Source of the DNA: Hydrogenophaga sp.
GTDB taxonomy: Bacteria; Pseudomonadota; Gammaproteobacteria; Burkholderiales; Burkholderiaceae_C
Length of the DNA: 50,080 nucleotides
NCBI RefSeq assembly: GCF_019264445.1
Contig: NZ_JAHVAB010000036.1
Location: forward strand, 1 to 50,080
Reading direction: 5' to 3'
How positions within the stretch are numbered: position 1 is the first letter of the stretch; the number at the start of each line of letters is the position of its first letter. The notes beneath the pieces were generated by a model. It ran no database searches, was not told where the DNA came from, and was given only the letters and a program-made list of their open reading frames with translations. Both the position numbers and the translations under genes were made by a program. Shown here in pieces: positions 24,913-31,549 of the stretch.

Positions 24913-25464
24913 ATGGAGCAGTTCAAAACATTCGACGAAATCACAACTGTCGATGAAGCTCATCGTGCATTGTCCAGCGTTACCGGTTTTCTGATCTCGT
25001 TGCCAAAGTTGCACGCCAAGCTAGGCAGCATCGAGCTTCATGAAGGTGTACCAGAAGGCGTCCGAGGACAGTTCAACGTCGCCAGAAATATGGCGCTCTA
25101 CTACTTCTTCCACTATGCGATGGCACCTGAGGTGCAGATGAAGACCTATGCGGTGATCGAGCTTGCGCTGAAGCAGCGATTCCCTGAATCTGTAGGGAAG
25201 TCACTTGCTTGGCTTCTCAAAAAGGCAGTGAACGCGGGCCTTCTCAAAGACTCAGGCTTTCGCCACCTTGATGATCCAAGTCCGGCGAATCCCTACTGCA
25301 AATCACTCCTTGTCGTTCTTCCTACGCTGCGAAACGAATCTGCGCATGGCTCCACGTTCTTGACGCCTGACTGCGTAGGGCACATTGAAAAGTGTGCTGA
25401 CCTGATCAATCAATTGTTCGAGAGGGACAACTTCACGGATCGCTTGAAGCCCCGCAATGCTTGA
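24913..25464 (+). CDS. HEPN-like helical protein (183 aa)
   Basis: An all-helical cytosolic protein with LRNESAHGS near the C-terminus, an R-x4-H motif as in HEPN RNases and HEPN-fold toxins. Two further helical blocks (NMALYYFFHYAMAPEVQM and VIELALKQRFPESVGKSLAWL) fit the HEPN four-helix frame. It starts 7 bp after the preceding stop. HEPN proteins often cut RNA in toxin-antitoxin or defence systems, but no nucleotidyltransferase partner is adjacent, so the assignment is fold-level only. Confidence 0.55.
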   Translation: MEQFKTFDEITTVDEAHRALSSVTGFLISLPKLHAKLGSIELHEGVPEGVRGQFNVARNMALYYFFHYAMAPEVQMKTYAVIELALKQRFPESVGKSLAWLLKKAVNAGLLKDSGFRHLDDPSPANPYCKSLLVVLPTLRNESAHGSTFLTPDCVGHIEKCADLINQLFERDNFTDRLKPRNA

Positions 25465-25593
25465 CCCATTGCCTTTCGCCAGGCTACTGTCTCCGGCTGT
25501 TCCCGTGAGCCATTCCGTCATGATTGAGGACAGCCTCCATCACTGCACTCCAACCCCTGGCATCTCCCTCCCGCCGTGTGCTGGTAAAACGTA

Positions 25594-25806
25594 TCAAAAC
25601 GGCGCCGGCGAGACAAACACGGCCACCGGCCCCGGGCCTTGATACACGGCCTCATTGGTGGCCACGATGCGCACGATCCACCAGTCCCCTTGATGCTCGA
25701 TGAAGTACGCCGTAGCAGGTAGATCCAGCACGGTCTCAGCCGGCATCGGCAACCCGTCAGGGATGGGATGGCGCAGCAGCGTTGGGTGTCCTGGAGGAAA
25801 GTTCAC
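25594..25806 (-). CDS. 66-residue orphan family, copy 1
   Basis: A small protein whose core (HPTLLRHPIPDGLPMP, then GDWWIVRIVATNEAVYQGPG) is shared with two more copies at 27486-27886 in this window. The start is uncertain: GTG 25806 gives 70 aa; an upstream ATG at 25854 would overlap the preceding gene by 37 bp. Invariant features are HPTLL-x-HP, a WWIV strand, A-T-x-E and a terminal GPGPV-x-VFVSP. I recognise no domain; it looks like a small beta-rich cytosolic protein. It follows the 126-aa gene on the same strand. Confidence 0.65.
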   Translation of the reverse strand: MNFPPGHPTLLRHPIPDGLPMPAETVLDLPATAYFIEHQGDWWIVRIVATNEAVYQGPGPVAVFVSPAPF

Positions 25807-25817
25807 GCTGACCCCAG

Positions 25818-26198
25818 TTACCACTGCGCCACCAAGCCGCCTCGTGCGCCCCATGCGTCTTCTGCAGGCTTGTCGATCTCGGTGCCCGTGAGGCTCATCA
25901 AGAGAGCCGTCTTCGGATGTTCGGCGGCCTTCATCACCTGCCCAAGGGTTTCCTTTAAGAGCAGTTCCTTGCTGTCGCAGAACATCATCGCAGCAGGACC
26001 CTCACTCACGCGCCAGAACAGAAGGTACTCAGAGTCTGAATCGAGCCATTCCTTGGCTCTGGCATGGACGCCGGGATCGCCCTTGATCCAGAGGTCGAGC
26101 GTGCGCAAGGACTTCGTTGAGCGCCCAAAAATGCCAATGACATCGAAGGCTTGGCTTATGGCGTCGTTGTCGGCGGCGACACGTTCAGGTTGGAACAT
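25818..26198 (-). CDS. Hypothetical protein, 126 aa, divergent from the SRAP gene
   Basis: Starts MFQPERVAADNDAI with AAGGA 7 nt upstream of ATG 26198. Contains AFDVIGIFGRSTKSLRTLDLWI, AKEWLDSDSEYLLFWRVSEG and KTALLMSLTGTEIDKPAED. A mixed alpha/beta protein; I recognise no family. Start codons of this gene and of yedK are only 17 bp apart, so they share a divergent promoter region and probably regulation. It is followed by copy 1 of the 66-aa family. Confidence 0.7.
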   Translation of the reverse strand: MFQPERVAADNDAISQAFDVIGIFGRSTKSLRTLDLWIKGDPGVHARAKEWLDSDSEYLLFWRVSEGPAAMMFCDSKELLLKETLGQVMKAAEHPKTALLMSLTGTEIDKPAEDAWGARGGLVAQW

Positions 26199-26215
26199 GG
26201 CAGTATCCTTTCTAC

Positions 26216-26917
26216 ATGTGCAACTTATACGGCAGCACCAAAGAGGCCAACGTCCGCAAGCATTGGCGGCCGGCGAATCAACTTCCGCTGGAATGGCCTG
26301 GCGGCATCGTTGCACCTCGCAAGCCCGGCCCCTTCCTTCGGCGTGCGCGTGATGACGCGGGGTACTCGCGCGAGCTGGCAATCGGCCGCTGGGGCCTCAT
26401 TCCATGGTTCTCCAAAACCGCCGACATCAAGTACGCCACAAACAACGCGAGATCCGAAGAGCTGACCGAGAAGGCCAGCTACAAGCACCCTTGGGCGCGC
26501 GGGCAGCGCTGCATCATCCCTGCCGACTGGTTCGATGAACCCAACTGGGAAACCGGAAAGAACGAGTGGTGGCGCTTCCGCCGTGCCGATGGCGAGCCCT
26601 GGGGCCTTGCTGGGCTGTGGAACGTCTGGAAGGACGCTGCCACGGGCGAAGAGGTTGAGAGCTACACAATGCTCACGCCGCACGCCAACAGTCACCCTCT
26701 CATGAAGCGGATGCATCGGCCCGACTTGGACCCAGCCACAAAGCTGCCGTTGCCGATGGACAAGCAGGACAAGCGCAGTGTCATCCCGATCGAGCAGACC
26801 GACGTCGACCAGTGGCTGGGGGGCACTGTTCAGGATGCGCATGCCTTGCTCCGGCTGGCGCCGGTCGAGGTGTTTGACGCCGGGCCTTCGGTGCAATCCA
26901 CACCTACGTTGCTTTGA
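26216..26917 (+). CDS. yedK: SOS-response-associated peptidase (SRAP/YedK-HMCES), 233 aa
   Basis: Forms a covalent thiazolidine link with abasic sites in single-stranded DNA, protecting them. Catalytic Cys2 follows the initiator Met (MCNLYG). The conserved NNARSEEL (Asn), IIPADWFDEP (Glu) and SHPLMKRMHR (His) motifs are all present, and length is normal. No Shine-Dalgarno sequence is evident, and the gene is divergent from a 126-aa hypothetical. SRAP genes are often mobile and SOS-linked; a LexA box lies in the same neighbourhood at 27381-27396, though it points to another gene. Confidence 0.93.
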   Translation: MCNLYGSTKEANVRKHWRPANQLPLEWPGGIVAPRKPGPFLRRARDDAGYSRELAIGRWGLIPWFSKTADIKYATNNARSEELTEKASYKHPWARGQRCIIPADWFDEPNWETGKNEWWRFRRADGEPWGLAGLWNVWKDAATGEEVESYTMLTPHANSHPLMKRMHRPDLDPATKLPLPMDKQDKRSVIPIEQTDVDQWLGGTVQDAHALLRLAPVEVFDAGPSVQSTPTLL

Positions 26918-26928
26918 GATGACGTCGA

Positions 26929-27294
26929 TCATCGGATGCGCGCTCTAGGTGGATAGCTCCGCTCGGGCTTGAGCCAGCCTTTGCCCACTGGTGGCTCTGG
27001 CCTGTCCCCAGATTTACTGCGAATCTCATTCCAGAGCTTCACATCAAACGGTGGCAAAGGCTGGCTGTCATTGCCTCGCGGGCGCACAAGCCATGCCTGC
27101 TCGATTTCCTCGATGCCCTTGTCCGTCGTTTGCAGCTGGGTGCCTTGCCAGACCTCTCCGTCGATGGGCAAGTGGGTAACTCGCGGTTCGATCAAGATCA
27201 TGACGGGGCGTTGCATCAATCCGGCTGGCTGGTATAGGGTCGCTACCCGTGCAGTCCTCAGCAGTGACGTACGACCAGGACTCCAGGTGGCCAT
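26929..27294 (-). CDS. Hypothetical protein behind a LexA box (121 aa; 159 aa if started at 27408)
   Basis: The frame is open to ATG 27408, but the LexA box 27381-27396 lies inside that longer version, so a start at ATG 27294 (MATWSPGRTSLLRTARVATL) is more consistent with regulation. The protein has QPAGLMQRPVMILIEPRV, EVWQGTQLQTT and a basic, proline-rich tail (KPERSYPPRARIR). I recognise no domain. It is convergent with yedK, 11 bp between stops. Expression should rise in the SOS response if the box is functional. Confidence 0.6.
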   Translation of the reverse strand: MATWSPGRTSLLRTARVATLYQPAGLMQRPVMILIEPRVTHLPIDGEVWQGTQLQTTDKGIEEIEQAWLVRPRGNDSQPLPPFDVKLWNEIRSKSGDRPEPPVGKGWLKPERSYPPRARIR

Positions 27295-27380
27295 GGAAAT
27301 GCGGCCAAACTCAGGTGCCGGCCACTCCTTGGGGTGCAGGCGCCTCTCGTTACGACGGAGTACGATAACTTCGTAGAACA

Positions 27381-27396
27381 CTGTATTAATATACAG
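27381..27396. promoter_or_regulatory. LexA (SOS) box
   Basis: CTGTATTAATATACAG is a near-perfect palindrome fitting the CTGT-N8-ACAG consensus used in beta- and gammaproteobacteria. It faces the minus-strand hypothetical gene ending at 26929. An AT-rich stretch inside could serve as the -10. The neighbouring SRAP gene supports an SOS context. Confidence 0.7.
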
Positions 27397-27485
27397 TTGC
27401 CCATGCACTCTTTTGAGCCCGGCCGACGTGCGGCGGGCATTGCGATGGGAAAAGAAAACTCGCCGGAGCGCATCCCTGCTGAGGC

Positions 27486-27686
27486 CTACAAAGGCACGGG
27501 CGATCGATACACTTTTACCGGACCCGAGCCTTCATACACCACCTCACCGGTGGCAATCACGATCACGATCCACCACTCGCGCACTTGGATCGCATGATAG
27601 GCATCGGGCTCAAGTTGCAGCACTCGCTCGGTGTATTGCCGTCTCCCGGCGATGGGGTGCCAGAGCAGGGTCGGATGCTCCACCAT
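27486..27686 (-). CDS. 66-residue orphan family, copy 2
   Basis: Starts MVEHPTLLWHPIAG and ends GSGPVKVYRSPVPL; the middle carries REWWIVIVIATGEVVYEG. It is the most diverged of the three copies. Its ATG shares a base with the stop of copy 3 (TGATG at 27688-27684), so translation is coupled. The tandem pair suggests the two proteins act together. No known domain. Confidence 0.7.
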   Translation of the reverse strand: MVEHPTLLWHPIAGRRQYTERVLQLEPDAYHAIQVREWWIVIVIATGEVVYEGSGPVKVYRSPVPL

Positions 27687-27886
27687 CAGAACAGCACCGG
27701 CGACACAAACACTTCGACGGGTCCTGGCCCCTGATAGATAGGTTCACCGGTCGCCGCAATACGGACGATCCACCAGTCGCCTCGCTGCTCGACTCCGTAG
27801 GCTGTCGCTGATAACTCCAGAACCGTTTCAACGGGAAAGGGGAGTCCATCCGGTACAGGGTGGCGCAAGAGCGTCGGGTGGTCCAC
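27686..27886 (-). CDS. 66-residue orphan family, copy 3
   Basis: Nearly the same length as copy 2 if started at GTG 27886 (VDHPTLLRHPVPDG); the frame is open upstream to ATG 27967. It contains RGDWWIVRIAATGEPIYQG and ends PVEVFVSPVLF. It is closer to copy 1 than to its tandem neighbour, so the tandem pair was not a recent duplication, or copy 1 derived from this gene. A minus-strand terminator (27969-27993) lies immediately upstream, isolating the pair from the HNH gene. Confidence 0.7.
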   Translation of the reverse strand: MDHPTLLRHPVPDGLPFPVETVLELSATAYGVEQRGDWWIVRIAATGEPIYQGPGPVEVFVSPVLF

Positions 27887-27965
27887 ACGGACATGATACG
27901 GGAGGGGGTATGCAGGTGCCCCGGCCGCGCAAGGATGGTGGCGCACGCTGGCATTCCGGCTGGGC

Positions 27966-27993
27966 AAAAGAAAACCCGCCGAAGCGGGCTAAC
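27966..27993 (-). terminator. Rho-independent terminator
   Basis: On the minus strand AGCCCGC-TTCG-GCGGGT is followed by TTTCTTTT. It would end transcripts coming from the HNH gene and inverted-repeat region. A degenerate copy of the same sequence (GAAAACTCGCCGGAGCG) occurs near 27446 at a similar distance upstream of another gene, evidence of an old duplication. Confidence 0.75.
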
Positions 27994-28124
27994 CGCTTTG
28001 CGGAGGAGAAGCTCGGGGAGGATCGAGCTTCGAAGACATTCGTGTGTGGCAGTGGCGCAAGTATCTCGACCCGTAGTGGGAGAAATTGTCAGAGCAGGGC
28101 GCTAGTACGCGGAGGATTCGAGGA

Positions 28125-28231
28125 GGTCGAGGTGAGGCTGCCCCAACGGCGAGCCAACCCGCCCGCTGGAAGGATGTAAGACCCCGCCTGGAAGCGGGCG
28201 GGTTGGCTCGCCGTTGGGCCTCGCCTCGACC
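28125..28231. repeat. Large inverted repeat, about 39-bp arms with a 25-nt loop
   Basis: The inner arms are a perfect 26 bp: CCCAACGGCGAGCC...CCGCT (28142-28167) against its complement (28193-28218). Outer arms GGTCGAGG-T/C-GAGG (28125-28137 and 28219-28231) pair with one mismatch and a 4-nt bulge on the left. The right arm ends 5 bp from the stop codon of the HNH gene. The ends resemble integron core sequences (GTTGGGC; GCCCAAC on the other strand), but the stem is more perfect than normal attC sites. It may be a recombination site, a phage-like operator or a strong RNA hairpin stabilising the HNH mRNA. Confidence 0.85.
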
Positions 28232-28236
28232 GAGGG

Positions 28237-29088
28237 TTAGGCCCCACTGCTGGCGTCAAAGTGCGGCAGAGTAGGAGAATGGAGCACGGCAAATGGGCCG
28301 TCCTTCCCTGTCTTAGTTCGTAGGCGATCAACGATTGATTCCAGGAGGCTTGGGACGCAGGAACCGAACACAACTAGGCCAAACGCATTGCCGAAGCGAG
28401 CCTGCAGGGCAAGGAGATTTGTATCGGGCGAGAAGGTCAGTTTGTATTCGAACTGGTCGCCCAAGTAGGTAGCCCCTCGTTGAACAGGCGGAGCGTCTCC
28501 GCCTATGTCCTTCAACAGTTCGAACATGGGGTACTTCCCGTGTCTCACGAGATCGGTGTTGGTGAACCAATTGAGGAGAAGGCAGCCGTCAGTTGGGAAG
28601 ACACGTCCCGTTTCACGATAGAAGACGCCCTTTGCCAACTTTCGGCCAAGGGTGCATACCGCGTTGTGGAACTCTTCTGGGACGCTAACGCCGGCCACCT
28701 CTTGATGCGTTTGACCAGGCCCAGGCACGATGCCAAGTTCACGATTGCGCTGACGCGCCTGGGCTGCGCTCGGCAGCATCTTGCGAAACAAGTCCGGCTT
28801 TTGACGGTTCACGGCTTTCATCAGGCCGACCAACTTGCCGTCCCTGTCCCCTTTCTCTTCAAACGGGTCCATTCGAGCCAACATCGCGACGACGAGATCT
28901 TGATCGTCTGTGCCAAGGTTGCACGGTTCACAAGACGGAAACTCGAAGCCCTCGGGCCACTGTCGATCCTGGAACAGTGCCCTCGGTGGGCAATGCTCTA
29001 CTGTTGTTGCGGGACTTCCGCCGCCACAGAACGCGCACATCGAGTGCTGTGCAAGAAATGCTTTGCGTCGCTTGGTTGCTGCGCCCAT
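28237..29088 (-). CDS. HNH endonuclease-like zinc protein (283 aa)
   Basis: The N-terminal half has a treble-clef HNH layout: CAFCGGGSPATTVEHCPPRA with C-x2-C and the His of EHCPP, then FPSCEPCNLGTDDQD with the second C-x2-C followed by Asn. The following 180 residues (FRKMLPSAAQARQRNRELG, TGRVFPTDGCLLLNWF) are of unknown fold. It probably nicks or cuts DNA or RNA and is often seen in mobile islands as a stand-alone effector. The start is ATG 29088. It is directly followed by the large inverted repeat. Confidence 0.75.
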   Translation of the reverse strand: MGAATKRRKAFLAQHSMCAFCGGGSPATTVEHCPPRALFQDRQWPEGFEFPSCEPCNLGTDDQDLVVAMLARMDPFEEKGDRDGKLVGLMKAVNRQKPDLFRKMLPSAAQARQRNRELGIVPGPGQTHQEVAGVSVPEEFHNAVCTLGRKLAKGVFYRETGRVFPTDGCLLLNWFTNTDLVRHGKYPMFELLKDIGGDAPPVQRGATYLGDQFEYKLTFSPDTNLLALQARFGNAFGLVVFGSCVPSLLESIVDRLRTKTGKDGPFAVLHSPTLPHFDASSGA

Positions 29089-29090
29089 GC

Positions 29091-29348
29091 TTAGATGTGG
29101 ATGGCAGTTTCGAAAGTCAGGTTCTGGACTGTGTGGAGCTGCAGCAAAGTGCGCCACTGTTTGCGCGACTTTGTTGCCTCGATCGACAGCCAGGTTGAGA
29201 GTTTGTCGGCGAATGGATCGGACCTGCTGGAGCTTGCACGTCTGGCGTAGCGGGGATCTTCATCGCCCGCCCGCAGGGACTTCTTCACGGTGTTGCGAGC
29301 CAGGCCAGTACGCCTTGAGATCTCGCGGATGTTCGCTTCTTCAGTCAT
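29091..29348 (-). pseudogene. IS21-family transposase (IstA) 5' remnant
   Basis: Encodes only the N-terminal DNA-binding part of IstA: IREISRRTGLARNTVKKSLR (HTH), PRYARRASSSRSDPF and WLSIEATKSRKQWRTLLQLH. The DDE catalytic domain and the IstB helper gene are missing. The frame ends 3 bp upstream of the HNH start on the same strand, so the promoter end of the old insertion sequence may now drive the HNH gene. A relic of an earlier insertion. Confidence 0.75.
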
Positions 29349-29449
29349 CTGAGCGCTTGGAATCAACGACGCCTGCGGTACTTACCAACAAGGCAGAGCG
29401 GGAGTTGAGGTGATTGTCTGGCGACGCATCAGACGCGTGAGCGTCCTGC

Positions 29450-29486
29450 AGACAACAAAACAAAGACGCCTCCATGCGGAGGCGTC
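29450..29486 (-). terminator. Rho-independent terminator
   Basis: Stem GACGCCTCC/GGAGGCGTC with a 4-nt loop (29465-29486); on the minus strand it is followed by CTTTGTTTTGTTGTC. It lies just downstream of the tiny ORF pair at 29545-29810 and would end their transcript. Confidence 0.7.
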
Positions 29487-29544
29487 CAGAATGGCGGGGG
29501 AGTCTGCTTTTACCCAGCTGCATGCCCCTTGTCCTTAACTTCTT

Positions 29545-29622
29545 TCAGTGGTCCTTTGCCTTAACCCCCAGAGACTTGGCGCCGTTCCAACCGCATTTCA
29601 AATGAACCTTTTTGACCTTCAT
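29545..29622 (-). CDS. Possible 25-aa basic peptide
   Basis: ATG 29622 has AAGGAG 7 nt upstream and overlaps the previous frame's stop by ATGA. The peptide is MKVKKVHLKCGWNGAKSLG plus a short basic end. It is terminated by the hairpin at 29450-29486. The strong ribosome-binding site and coupled, terminated unit argue for expression; the function is unknown. Confidence 0.35.
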   Translation of the reverse strand: MKVKKVHLKCGWNGAKSLGVKAKDH

Positions 29623-29810
29623 TTCTTGACTCCTTTCTTGGCTTTCGCTTCGAGTTCGAGTTTGAACTCCACTTTCAAAGTGGAGGCAAAGGCAATCAGA
29701 CCACCTAAGAAGTCTCCAGACAAACCCACATACAGCAAAGCAGGTAAACCGTGAAACCTACAGCACGTAGTGCTTCGTGAAAATGTAATGTGCCTGCCGC
29801 TGAAAGGCAA
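29619..29810 (-). CDS. Possible 63-aa small protein
   Basis: An open frame ending FKLELEAKAKKGVKK, with a hydrophobic middle (LLYVGLSGDFLGGLIAFAST) that could span a membrane and a lysine-rich tail. It overlaps by ATGA the 25-aa frame downstream. A hydrophobic segment plus a basic tail resembles small type I toxin-like peptides, but the start is uncertain and no family is recognised. Confidence 0.3.
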   Translation of the reverse strand: MPFSGRHITFSRSTTCCRFHGLPALLYVGLSGDFLGGLIAFASTLKVEFKLELEAKAKKGVKK

Positions 29811-30502
29811 GCTCTGGACCGGTCATTGGTTGTCACTCTGTGAACTTCCGCTCCCGACCGATAGTGCTAGGCCGCAGCACGAGGGTGACTTGCAGCAACC
29901 GCTGCGAAGCCGAAGGCCAGGCTCCAAGGGCAGCTCGAGACTGATTGCTGCCACTTAGGTTCGACGGCAGAGTCCATGGGCGCCACCGCAAGCGGTCGCT
30001 CACCGGTCAGGATCTCAAGCGACCGATCGATTACCTGTACCGGTCGTTCGGCACTGTAGCGAAGTGCAAAGTTCTGGAATGGCCCTTTGCGTCACGGACG
30101 AAACGGTGTTCCGGACCCTGGGCAGGCCTTCTTCAAGCGCCAGCAGGGAGGGCGAATCACTTCTTTTGGTCCTTCAGTGTCCGTAGCGCAATACCCGCCA
30201 CCCGGGTTCCCAGTGCTCCTCAAAGTGCGTGATAGACGGGCAATAGTTCACTTTGACCTGATGCTGTTGCAACATTCTGATCATTGCTCTCGCCGCAAAT
30301 AAAGAAGGAGACAAGGGGTGGCCGTTGGATCGCAATGCCCAAGACATCGCGTGCGGTATGTGGATATGCGGCAGTCTTGACCTCGCCATCCGCATCCGGC
30401 ATTTGTGCAGGTGAGCCTGCCGTGAATCTCGTTGAAGGTGCGTGGATAAGCTTGAGCGCCGACTGGCGAGCTGCTCAGGCCTGACCTCGATGGAGTCACA
30501 TT
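29811..30502. other. Gene-poor stretch between orphan block and sulfite module
   Basis: About 690 nt. It has a GCAGC-AACC-GCTGC hairpin near 29892. On the minus strand there is a short gene-like frame ending KVNYCPSITHFEEHWEPGWR (30174-30280), possibly a remnant. No complete gene is seen. It looks like decayed sequence at a block boundary. Confidence 0.4.
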
Positions 30503-31432
30503 TCATGGCGCCGTTTTCTCGGCGCCAGATACCTGGTCGACAAATGCCAGCAGCGAAGCGGTGGGCTGTTTGTCGCGATGCACGACCAGGTGAGATTGTC
30601 GGAGCTGCCGCGGCAAGGTCGTGGCGATGCGGCACAGGCGGCCGGCCTCCAAAGCGTCGCTCACGACCCACGACGAAAGGCAGGCCACCCCCATACCCGC
30701 CTCGGCCGCATGTTTGATCGCCTCCGAACTTCCCAGCTCGATGCTTCGACGGTAGGAGCGCAAGTGGGGCAGCAGACTTTGGTCGGTGGCCTCGCGCGTT
30801 CCCGAGCCCAACTCACGCACCAGCCAGACCCCTTCACGCAGTGTCCGCATTGGCACCCGCTCGCCGGCCAGGCTCATTCGTGCCCACGCGCTGTCGGGCG
30901 ATGTAACGACCACCATCTCGTCCTGGTGCCATGGCGTGACGGCCAGCGCCGCTTGGTGGCAAGGCCCTTCGATCAGGCCCACGTCCAGTTCAAACGCAGC
31001 GACCGCGTCACAGATGGCCGCCGTGTTTCCGATCACGACCTTTGAGCGCCAGGCACTGGCATGGCCCGGTTGCGCTGCGACAAAACGGGCCAGCAGCCTG
31101 GGCAGCACATAGTTGCCGATGGTGGTGCTGGCGCCGATGCGCAGCGACTGCGCCTGGGCGCTGCCATCGCGGGACATCAACTCGATGCCGGCGGCACCGT
31201 CCAGCAGCGCCAGGGCCCGCGGCAGTAACGCACGGCCGTTGTCGTTGAGCAGCAGGCGCTTGCCCGCGCGGTCGAACAGGCGCAGCGACAGCAGCCGCTC
31301 AAGTTCATTCACGGCCGAGCTGGTGGCCGACTGCGACAGCGCGATCTCGGCGCTGGCTGCCGTGGTAGTGCCGCTGCGCGCAACCGCCACGAAGATCTGC
31401 AGCTGTCGCAGCGTGAGGCGAAGGGTATTCAT
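30503..31432 (-). CDS. LysR-family regulator divergent from the YeiH-type transporter (309 aa)
   Basis: N-terminal winged helix MNTLRLTLRQLQIFVAVARS and ALSQSATSSAVNELERLL (recognition helix), then a LysR substrate-binding domain with LRIGASTTIGNYVLPRLLARF, DVGLIEGP and AAEAGMGVACLSSWVV. The ATG is at 31432. It is divergent from a YeiH-family gene, as YeiE-type regulators are in many bacteria. Two short palindromes lie between (31457-31495). It probably senses a small sulfur or anionic metabolite and controls the transporter. Confidence 0.9.
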   Translation of the reverse strand: MNTLRLTLRQLQIFVAVARSGTTTAASAEIALSQSATSSAVNELERLLSLRLFDRAGKRLLLNDNGRALLPRALALLDGAAGIELMSRDGSAQAQSLRIGASTTIGNYVLPRLLARFVAAQPGHASAWRSKVVIGNTAAICDAVAAFELDVGLIEGPCHQAALAVTPWHQDEMVVVTSPDSAWARMSLAGERVPMRTLREGVWLVRELGSGTREATDQSLLPHLRSYRRSIELGSSEAIKHAAEAGMGVACLSSWVVSDALEAGRLCRIATTLPRQLRQSHLVVHRDKQPTASLLAFVDQVSGAEKTAP

Positions 31433-31456
31433 GGCGGATTTGTTTGCAAAGCGATC

Positions 31457-31495
31457 AGATGGGTACATCTTAGCGATACAACCCGTTTGACGGGT
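31457..31495. promoter_or_regulatory. Candidate LysR operators between the divergent genes
   Basis: Two perfect inverted repeats: AGATG-GGTA-CATCT (31457-31470) and ACCCGT-TTG-ACGGGT (31481-31495). The second has 6-bp arms and lies 55 bp before the transporter ATG. Two such sites in tandem suit a LysR regulator with a recognition and an activation site. Confidence 0.5.
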
Positions 31496-31549
31496 CATCT
31501 ATGAAGCCGGAAGCTTCGTCCTCATGAACTTCAACCGGAGGCAAGCAGC

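Noticed and set aside
28125..28231. Integron attC site and gene-cassette interpretation of the large inverted repeat
   Set aside because: The core-like ends GTTGGGC/GCCCAAC are suggestive, but the stem is a perfect 26 bp without the extrahelical bases of attC, no second site or integron integrase is present, and only one core end fits at a time.
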